A stretch of DNA of 30,565 nucleotides. It comes from CAZCGA01 sp964498075 (lineage in GTDB: Bacteria > Desulfobacterota > Binatia > HRBIN30). Positions 25,025-30,565 of this stretch are shown in pieces; the stretch's first letter is position 1; every line of letters starts with the position of its first letter. The notes beneath the pieces were generated by a model. The model did no database searches. It saw nothing but the letters and a program-made list of their open reading frames with translations, and was not told the origin of the DNA. The translations under genes and the position numbers were made by a program. The stretch lies in the NCBI GenBank assembly GCA_964498075.1, contig CAZCGA010000073.1, forward strand, positions 1-30,565. Direction: 5' to 3'.

Positions 25025-26365
25025 TCAGAGCCCGAGACGCTTCATCATGCGGTACAGCGTCGTGCGTTCGATGCCGAGGGCGCGCGCGGCTTCGGCGCGC
25101 TGGCCGTGTGCGGCCTCGAGCGCCGCGCGGAGGCGTGAGGCGGCGGCTTGATCCAGCGCCTCCTGCAACGTGCCGCCGCTCGCCGCCGGCGGCGGCCTGC
25201 TGGTTTCTTCGAGCAGCAGATCCTCCGGTGTGATCTGCGCGCCGCGCGCCAGCACAACGGCGCGCTCGATCGCATTCTCCAGCTCCCGCACATTGCCCGG
25301 CCACGTGTGACCCAGCAGCGCCTGCTCGGCGTCGGGCGCCAGGGTCAGCTGGCGACCGGTCTCCGCGGTGTGCCGGGTCAGGAAGTGATGCGCGAGCGGC
25401 TGGATGTCCTCGCGCCGCTCACGCAACGGCGCCAGCTGAATCGGGATCACGTTCAATCGGAAGAAGAGGTCCTCGCGGAAGCGGCCCGCCGCAACCTCTT
25501 CCCGGAGGACGCGGTTGGTGGCCGTGACCACTCGCACGTCCACCACACGCGGCTGCGTGCCGCCGACCCGCAGCACCTCACCGTCCTGCAGGACACGCAA
25601 CAGCTTCGCCTGGAACTCGGGCGTCGTCTCGCCGATCTCGTCGAGGAAGAGCGTGCCGCCGGTCGCGCGCTCGAAGCATCCGGCGCGCGTCGCCGCCGCG
25701 CCGGTGAAGGCGCCCTTCTCATGACCGAACAGCTCGCTCTCCAACACGCCCTCGGCGAACGCCTTGCAGTTCACCGCGACGAAGGGTTGCCCTACCCGAT
25801 CGCTCCAGTAGTGCAGTAAGCGGGCGACCAGCTCCTTGCCGGTCCCGCTCTCTCCTTGAACGAGGACGGTCGAGCGGCTCGGCGCCACGCGGCGGATGAG
25901 CGCCAGCAGCTCCTTGCTGCGCGAGCTTTCGGCGATCATCGCGTCGGGCGCGTAGCGGCTCCCGACCTCCTGCCGCAGGTACCGGTTCTCGCGTTCGAGG
26001 CGGGTCATCTCGAGTGCCCGTGCTACTACGGCGCGCAGCTCGTCGTTGTCGAACGGCTTGGTGACGTAATCGAACGCCCCCTCGCGCATCGCGGCGACGG
26101 CGGAGGGGACGCTGCCGTGCGCCGTCAGCAGAATCACCGGCAGGTCCGGTTGCCGCGCATGCAGCCGGCGCAGCAGCTCGATGCCGTCCATCTGCGGCAT
26201 CTTCCAATCGGTCACCACGACGTCGGCGCCGCGGGTGTCGAGCGCGCCGAGCGCCGCTGCTCCACTGCCGCAGGTCTCGCACACGTAGCCGGCGCGCCCC
26301 AACGCCATAGCCAGCACCTCGGCCATGCGCGGCTCGTCATCGACGATGAGAACGCGCGGTTTCAT
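25025..26365 (-). CDS. NtrC-family sigma-54-dependent response regulator
   Basis: A 446-residue transcription activator. The receiver (about 4-118) has D9-D10, phospho-acceptor D53 in VVVTDWKMP and K103 in VTKPFDND. The AAA+ domain (about 140-380) shows Walker A GESGTGKE (171-178), the sigma-54-contacting GAFTGA loop (219-224) and Walker B GTLFLDEIGE (237-246). A FIS-type HTH ends the protein (AEAARALGIERTTLYRMMKR). All parts needed to activate RpoN-dependent promoters are present. The ATG at 26365 begins MKPRVLIVDDEP one nucleotide after the kinase stop (TGA-G-ATG); the open frame continues upstream to 26635 but that part lies inside the kinase gene. The targets are unknown; the convergent lipid operon is a neighbour, not a demonstrated target. 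Confidence 0.96.
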   Translation of the reverse strand: MKPRVLIVDDEPRMAEVLAMALGRAGYVCETCGSGAAALGALDTRGADVVVTDWKMPQMDGIELLRRLHARQPDLPVILLTAHGSVPSAVAAMREGAFDYVTKPFDNDELRAVVARALEMTRLERENRYLRQEVGSRYAPDAMIAESSRSKELLALIRRVAPSRSTVLVQGESGTGKELVARLLHYWSDRVGQPFVAVNCKAFAEGVLESELFGHEKGAFTGAAATRAGCFERATGGTLFLDEIGETTPEFQAKLLRVLQDGEVLRVGGTQPRVVDVRVVTATNRVLREEVAAGRFREDLFFRLNVIPIQLAPLRERREDIQPLAHHFLTRHTAETGRQLTLAPDAEQALLGHTWPGNVRELENAIERAVVLARGAQITPEDLLLEETSRPPPAASGGTLQEALDQAAASRLRAALEAAHGQRAEAARALGIERTTLYRMMKRLGL

Positions 26366-26366
26366 C

Positions 26367-27395
26367 TCACGCAGCGAGTGCGGCATTTCCGGCCGCCGGC
26401 AAGCGTATCGTGAACCGCGCCCCACCGTCACGCTGCTCACCCACCTCGATACGGCCGAGGTGCGCCTCGATGATCTGGCGCGCGACCGCCAGGCCCAGCC
26501 CGGTGCCGCGCGAACGCGTGGTGAAGAAGGGCTCGAAGATGCGCTCGCGCAGCTCGACCGGCACGCCCGGGCCGGAGTCGGCGACATCGATCTCCACCAC
26601 TCCGTCTGCGGCGCGCGCGTGCAAGCTGACTTCACCGCCGGCCGACACGGCTTCGGTGGCGTTCGCCAGCAGCCCGACCAGCACCTGGCTGATGAGGTCC
26701 GGATCGGCGTTCACTGCCGGCACCCCGGTCGGCTCGTCGCGCTGCAGGCGCACCTGCTTACCGGCCAGCTCATCCTGAGCGAGCAACAAGGCCCGGTCGA
26801 AGAGGTCGTGGACGGTCACGTTGCGGCGCTGCAGCTGCAGCGGGCGGGCAAAGGCGAGCAGTGAGGTGATGACGTTGTTCAGCCGATCGATCTCGGCGGT
26901 GATGAAAGCACTCGCCCGCCGCGCGTCGTTGTCGTCGGCGGGTGCGGTCTCGCCGAGACCCTGCGCTGCGGAACGGATGACGCCCAGTGGGTTGCGCACT
27001 TCATGGGCGATGGCTGCCGCCAGCTGTCCGAGCGCCGCGAGCTTCTCGCTCTGCGCCAGCCGCGCCTGCGCCGTGCGGATGGCGTCCGTCTGCGCCTGAA
27101 TGACCTTCGCCGTATGCCGGTCGCGCCGCTGCGACGCCGCCACCGAGCCGAGCAGGAAGCCCAGCCCGGCGAAGGACAAGCCGAAGTAGATGCCGACCGG
27201 CAAGGTGACGTTCCACCCGTTCATCTCGAAGTGCACGCCGAGCGCCGCCATCAGCGCCGCGTCGAACAACCCGGTGAGCAGCCCGGCGGCCGCACCCCAC
27301 CAGCGCCAGAGGGCGGCGCGCCGCTCGACCTCGAATGCGAAGCTCTGCACGGCACCGGCTGTCGTTGGACCTTGGCTCCTCGTAGGGCTATCCAT
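26367..27395 (-). CDS. Membrane histidine kinase, partner of NtrC-type regulator
   Basis: A 342-residue kinase with two membrane segments (about 30-52 and 65-88) separated by a very short periplasmic loop, so sensing is probably within the membrane or cytoplasmic. A helical linker (90-118) leads to the H-box EKLAALGQLAAAIAHEVRNP with H131 and canonical Glu and Asn. The HATPase_c domain has LVGLLANATEAVSAGG (N-box), DSGPGVP, IFEPFFTTRSRGTGLGLAVA and a normal C-terminus. I favour the ATG at 27395; the frame stays open to 27560 but the extra 55 residues are basic and Ser-rich with no domain. No clear Shine-Dalgarno precedes 27395, so the start is uncertain. It is immediately followed by its response regulator. 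Confidence 0.93.
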   Translation of the reverse strand: MDSPTRSQGPTTAGAVQSFAFEVERRAALWRWWGAAAGLLTGLFDAALMAALGVHFEMNGWNVTLPVGIYFGLSFAGLGFLLGSVAASQRRDRHTAKVIQAQTDAIRTAQARLAQSEKLAALGQLAAAIAHEVRNPLGVIRSAAQGLGETAPADDNDARRASAFITAEIDRLNNVITSLLAFARPLQLQRRNVTVHDLFDRALLLAQDELAGKQVRLQRDEPTGVPAVNADPDLISQVLVGLLANATEAVSAGGEVSLHARAADGVVEIDVADSGPGVPVELRERIFEPFFTTRSRGTGLGLAVARQIIEAHLGRIEVGEQRDGGARFTIRLPAAGNAALAA

Positions 27396-27595
27396 CGCGC
27401 GCACGCTCGTGCAACTCCGAGACCGGGTTGCGGCCTGATTGTTCCCACTTGCTCGCTGCGGTGCAAGCGACGGTGGGCCGCCTTTCCGTGTCAGCGGCGC
27501 GTTGCGCGACGGCAACGCCGCGTGGCCGAAGCGCAACGAGGAAGATGCCCGGGGCTTCACTTTGCGGTGGTCTCGTGAAATGAGAAACGCTGTTG
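27396..27595. other. Divergent intergenic region
   Basis: 200 bp between the kinase start (minus) and the gamma-glutamylcyclotransferase-like start (plus); it should hold promoters in both directions. I recognise no clear sigma-70 promoter. GCGTTGCG...CGGCAACGCC and similar GC-rich partial symmetry is present around 27510-27520 but is not convincing as an operator. See the rejected list for a weak sigma-54-like match at 27551-27566. Confidence 0.4.
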
Positions 27596-28123
27596 ATGGC
27601 CGCCGTCTGGTACTTCGCCTATGGCTCCAACATGCAGAGCGCGACGCTGCGCGGCCGGCGCGGCATTGCGTTTCAACGCGCGCTGCCGGGGCGTGCCGCG
27701 GGCTGGCGGTTGGTCTTGGACAAGCCGCCGCTGATCTCGGTCGGCGAGTCGTTCGCCAACATCATTCGCGATCCAGATTCTCAGGTGCTCGGCGTGCTCT
27801 ACGAGATCTCCGACGCCGATCTACCGCACATCGACCTGACCGAAGGCGTGCTCATCGGCAACTATCAGCGAATTGAGATCCCGGTGCAGGCGTTGTCGGC
27901 GCTCGACGCGCCGCCAGCTGCAGCCTTCACGCTCATCTCTGACCGCCGCGACGAGACGCTGCAGCCATCGACCCGCTACATGGACTTGCTGATTGCCGGC
28001 GCCGAGGAGCACGGCCTGCCGGCGGAGTACGTCGCGTTCCTCCGGTCGCTTCCCGCGCGGCCGCCGACGGAGGAGGCCATGCGCATTCGTCCGCTGATGG
28101 ATCAACTCATGCGACGCACGTAA
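27596..28123 (+). CDS. Gamma-glutamylcyclotransferase-like protein
   Basis: A 175-residue protein with the GGCT fold. The substrate-loop motif WYFAYGSNMQ lies at residues 5-14, and the conserved acidic residue E83 sits in HIDLTEGVLIGNYQRIEIPV, equivalent to the catalytic Glu of human GGCT. SFANIIRDPDSQVLGVLYEI is also a family pattern, and the C-terminal PSTRYMDLLIAGAEEHGLP matches AIG2-like relatives. Such enzymes release 5-oxoproline from gamma-glutamyl amines or peptides, so glutathione-related turnover or detoxification is possible, but the substrate is not determined. The ATG at 27596 is preferred over the in-frame TTG one codon earlier; the ribosome binding site is weak. The RidA-like gene follows after 21 bp, so the pair is probably co-transcribed. 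Confidence 0.9.
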   Translation: MAAVWYFAYGSNMQSATLRGRRGIAFQRALPGRAAGWRLVLDKPPLISVGESFANIIRDPDSQVLGVLYEISDADLPHIDLTEGVLIGNYQRIEIPVQALSALDAPPAAAFTLISDRRDETLQPSTRYMDLLIAGAEEHGLPAEYVAFLRSLPARPPTEEAMRIRPLMDQLMRRT

Positions 28124-28144
28124 ATCGTTTCGAGGAGGAGACTC

Positions 28145-28534
28145 ATGGCAAAGCAGATCATCAACCCGAAGAGCATGGCGCCACCGGTGGGTTACTCATA
28201 CGCGGTGAAGAAGAGCGGCACCCCGGTATTCATCGCCGGACAAGTTTCGATCGACGGCCACGGGCGGATCGTCGGCGAAGGCGATGTCGCCGCGCAAGTC
28301 GAGCAGTCCTTCCAGAACCTGCGCACGGTCGTCGAGGCGTGTGGTGGCACGATGGAGGACATCGTCAAGCTCAACATCTACACGACCGACGCGACCTATC
28401 GCCCGGCGATCGCCGCCGCACGGCAGCGGCACTTCAAAGACGGCCAGTATCCTGCCAGTACCTACGTCGTCATCTCGGCGCTGGCGGTGCCGCCGCTGCT
28501 GGTTGAGGTCGAGGCAGTGGCGATGATCGAGTAA
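28145..28534 (+). CDS. RidA-like (YjgF/UK114) protein lacking the catalytic Arg
   Basis: A 129-residue protein, the usual length and fold of the trimeric RidA family: GTPVFIAGQVSIDGHGRIVG, QVEQSFQNLRTVVEACGGTM, VKLNIYTTDATYRPAIAAAR and the end LVEVEAVAMIE. Classical RidA enzymes deaminate reactive enamines/imines and need an Arg in the motif Pro-Ala-Arg-Ser; here the segment reads PASTYVVI (103-110), with Ser105 at the Arg position. This protein therefore probably belongs to another Rid subfamily with different or no deaminase activity. GAGGAGGA (28132-28139) gives a strong ribosome binding site. It ends tail-to-tail with the radical SAM gene, the two frames overlapping by 65 nt. Confidence 0.93.
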   Translation: MAKQIINPKSMAPPVGYSYAVKKSGTPVFIAGQVSIDGHGRIVGEGDVAAQVEQSFQNLRTVVEACGGTMEDIVKLNIYTTDATYRPAIAAARQRHFKDGQYPASTYVVISALAVPPLLVEVEAVAMIE

Positions 28535-29594
28535 GCCGCGCGGTGTGGCGGATCTCCGGGTTGCCGAGCTGGCCGCAGGCACCCATGAGGTCGCGGCCGT
28601 AGGTGACGCGCCGCTTGACGAAGATGCCGTGTGCCCGCAGACGCAGCAGGAAACCCATGATCGTCGCGTCGCTGGGGGTCTCGTAGGTCGCGTCGCGCTG
28701 CGGGTTGTAGGGGATCAGGTTGACGACGCAGCGCAGCGGGCGGCACCAGGCGGCGACCGCGTCGGCATGCTCCTGTGCGTCGTTGACGTCCTTCATCATC
28801 ACATACTCGATGAGGAACAGCCCGCGCGGCGGCAGCGGGTACTCCAGCAGCGCACGCTGCAGCTCTGCCAGCGGCATGCCCTTGTTGATGGGCACGAGCT
28901 GATCGCGCAGGCGGTCGTCCGGCGCATTGAGCGAGATCGCCAGGCGTAAGGTGCGCCAGTGGCTATCGCGCGCCAGCGCGGCGAGCCGGCGCAGGCCATC
29001 GATCCGTCCGACGGTCGAGACCGTGATCTGCGACAGGGGGAACGCCAGGCCGTTGGGCTCGTTGAGAACGCGGATCGCCTGCACGACGTTGTCGAAGTTG
29101 TCGAGCGGCTCACCCATGCCCATGAAGACGATATTCTGGATGCCGTCGCCGAAGTAGCGGAACGGCCGCGGCGCTGACGGCATCTGCTCGAGCATCAGCT
29201 GGCGCGCCACCAGACGTTGGCGGACGATGTCCGCGGCGGAGAGGTTGTGCAGCAAGCCCATGCGTCCGGTCTCGCAGAACGTGCACCCCATGCGGCAGCC
29301 GATCTGCGACGAGAGACAAAGGGTGTACCAGTTGGTGCCGCGGTAGCTCTGCATCGGGATGATCACCGACTCGGTTTCGAACGCGCCGCCGGCGGGCAAG
29401 CAGAACTTGATGACGCCGGCGTCGCGCTCGCAACGCGTGATCGCGGGGAGTGTGAGCCCGTCACCCTGACGCATCAGGCGCGCGTACTCGGTGCGCACGG
29501 CCTGCGGATGCGTCGCCCGCGCCGCTGCGTACTCGGCGAGGGTCATGCCAAGCAAGGCTGTGAAGCGGGACTCGTGAAGCGTATCTCGTTTCAA
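28470..29594 (-). CDS. rlmN: RlmN/Cfr-family radical SAM 23S rRNA methyltransferase
   Basis: A 374-residue radical SAM enzyme of the family that methylates A2503 of 23S rRNA (and tRNA in E. coli RlmN). Iron-sulfur ligands are C100, C104 and C107 in GCRMGCTFCETGRMG; C93 in YTLCLSSQ and C340 in LMGACGQL match the two mechanistic cysteines of RlmN. Further motifs are VFMGMGEPLDNFDNV, ITVSTVGRIDGLRRL and LRLAISLNAPDD. The N-terminus is about 25 residues shorter than E. coli RlmN, so it may be an RlmN-like or Cfr-like paralogue. The start is a TTG (29594) with AAGGGA (29600-29605) 5 nt away; ATG 29546 is the alternative. The final 20-odd residues are a Pro/Ala-rich tail antisense to the RidA-like gene. 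Confidence 0.9.
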   Translation of the reverse strand: MKRDTLHESRFTALLGMTLAEYAAARATHPQAVRTEYARLMRQGDGLTLPAITRCERDAGVIKFCLPAGGAFETESVIIPMQSYRGTNWYTLCLSSQIGCRMGCTFCETGRMGLLHNLSAADIVRQRLVARQLMLEQMPSAPRPFRYFGDGIQNIVFMGMGEPLDNFDNVVQAIRVLNEPNGLAFPLSQITVSTVGRIDGLRRLAALARDSHWRTLRLAISLNAPDDRLRDQLVPINKGMPLAELQRALLEYPLPPRGLFLIEYVMMKDVNDAQEHADAVAAWCRPLRCVVNLIPYNPQRDATYETPSDATIMGFLLRLRAHGIFVKRRVTYGRDLMGACGQLGNPEIRHTARLTRSSPLPRPQPAAAAPPAPR

Positions 29595-29635
29595 GAGCGA
29601 TCCCTTCTGGCGAGATACGCTTCACGCTTCACGAG
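29571..29635 (-). repeat. Hairpin-forming inverted repeat enclosing RBS and start of the rlmN-like gene
   Basis: On the minus strand, CGAGATACGCTTCACGAG (29588 to 29571) pairs with the region 29635 to 29611, which reads the same complementary 18 bases but with an extra copy of the 7-mer TGAAGCG. A 16-bp perfect stem (29573-29588 with 29611-29626) encloses a 22-nt loop containing AAGGGA and the TTG start. The upstream arm contains the stop codon of the SnoaL-like gene. It could be a translational control hairpin or a copy of a dispersed palindromic repeat. There is no T-run after the stem, so a standard terminator is unlikely. Confidence 0.75.
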
Positions 29636-30116
29636 CCGCGAGCAAACGCAGGCTCGGAATGTCGTCGCGCTTCCACTCCTCGTGGAAGAGTGACTGGTAG
29701 CCGATGGACTCGAACTTCCACTCCCCGCCGACCTTGGTGTACAAGTCGTGGTAGTAGGCCCCGATGCGGATGCCGCGGTTCTGCCTCTCGTTGAACATGT
29801 AGTTGTACAGCGCCCATGTGCCGGTCGCCGTGGTGTTGCTGGTGAGATCGATCTCAGGATGATGGCCCTGATGGACGGTCACCGCCCCGGTCTCCCGTCC
29901 GAGCGACTCGCGTAGGAAGCGCATGATCGCCTCGACGCCCTGGAACTCGTACTTGCCGCTGCCGTAGCTCACCGACGCGTTCTTCACGAAGAGCGCCGCC
30001 AGCGCGTCCCACTCCTTCAAGTCGAGGTGGCGCCAGTAGCGGTACTTGAGCCGCTTGATCGCCTCGATGTCTTCGATAACCGCGATGCGACGCTCTAGGT
30101 CCTTCACATCGGCCAT
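29622..30116 (-). CDS. SnoaL-like / nuclear transport factor 2 family protein
   Basis: A 164-residue protein of the SnoaL_4-type alpha+beta barrel (PF13577), about the usual length. The N-terminal helix VIEDIEAIKRLKYRYWRHLD is the family hallmark, followed by EWDALAALFVKNASVSYGSG, GVEAIMRFLRESLG, HQGHHPEIDLTSNTTATGTW and AYYHDLYTKVGGEWKFESIG. Members include dehydratases, isomerases and ring-hydroxylating small subunits, but most are of unknown function and bind small hydrophobic molecules in a pocket. Start ATG 30116 follows GGAGC (30124-30128). It begins 13 bp after the adenosylhomocysteinase stop and 27 bp before the radical SAM gene, so all three are probably one transcript. No catalytic assignment is possible. 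Confidence 0.88.
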   Translation of the reverse strand: MADVKDLERRIAVIEDIEAIKRLKYRYWRHLDLKEWDALAALFVKNASVSYGSGKYEFQGVEAIMRFLRESLGRETGAVTVHQGHHPEIDLTSNTTATGTWALYNYMFNERQNRGIRIGAYYHDLYTKVGGEWKFESIGYQSLFHEEWKRDDIPSLRLLAAREA

Positions 30117-30129
30117 TCAAAGCTCCGCA

Positions 30130-30565
<436 letters not shown>

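Noticed and set aside
27551..27566. Sigma-54-like -24/-12 element upstream of the gamma-glutamylcyclotransferase-like gene
   Set aside because: GGGGCTTCACTTTGCG keeps only the GG and TTGC positions of the consensus; the CACG part is absent, so the match is too weak.

Overview
The window is GC-rich, densely packed chromosomal DNA with bacterial operon structure: ATGA, TGATG and GTGA stop/start overlaps, Shine-Dalgarno motifs, two-component systems and a sigma-54 activator. I see no rRNA, tRNA, insertion sequence, phage gene or CRISPR array. Gene content (multi-pass sulfatase-like proteins, GT-C glycosyltransferases, phosphoketolase, a DUF1365/DUF2878 lipid operon) suggests a Gram-negative environmental bacterium of a deltaproteobacterial or related uncultured lineage. 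That placement is inference; no marker here fixes the phylum.

Layout. (1) 1-470, minus: 5' end of a phosphoketolase gene, divergent from 667-2837, plus: an amidohydrolase and a zinc alcohol dehydrogenase overlapping by 4 nt. (2) 3013-5141: NarL-type response regulator and membrane histidine kinase, followed by a secreted YceI-family protein (5215-5811). (3) 5919-19057, plus: a tightly packed run of a small membrane protein, three alkaline-phosphatase-superfamily hydrolases and four multi-membrane GT-C-type glycosyltransferase-like proteins. I read it as an envelope glycoconjugate assembly or modification locus with no assigned product. (4) 19086-24994, plus: TIGR01777 epimerase/SRPBCC fusion, CFA-synthase-like methyltransferase, chalcone-isomerase-like secreted protein, FAD oxidoreductase (COG2907 type), DUF1365 and DUF2878. 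This is a recognisable membrane fatty-acid modification gene set, often linked elsewhere to the RpoE/ChrR singlet-oxygen response, but no RpoE or ChrR lies in this window. (5) 25025-27395, minus: NtrC-type sigma-54 activator and its histidine kinase, convergent with the lipid operon. (6) 27596-28534, plus: gamma-glutamylcyclotransferase-like and RidA-like proteins. (7) 28470-30565, minus: adenosylhomocysteinase (cut by the right edge), a SnoaL-like protein and an RlmN/Cfr-type radical SAM rRNA methyltransferase whose ribosome binding site and TTG start sit in the loop of a strong hairpin.

How the genes fit together. Regions 3 and 4 form one same-strand run of 14 genes over 19 kb with no gap above 90 nt, so glycan/phosphoryl surface chemistry and acyl-chain modification may be co-transcribed, both acting on the cell envelope. 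AhcY beside a radical SAM methyltransferase fits S-adenosylhomocysteine recycling. The most promising candidate for an undescribed system is 5919-19057: its two sulfatase-like enzymes carry a Thr-x-Pro-Ser-His motif in place of the Cys-x-Pro-x-Arg sulfatase signature, suggesting phosphoryl rather than sulfate-ester chemistry.
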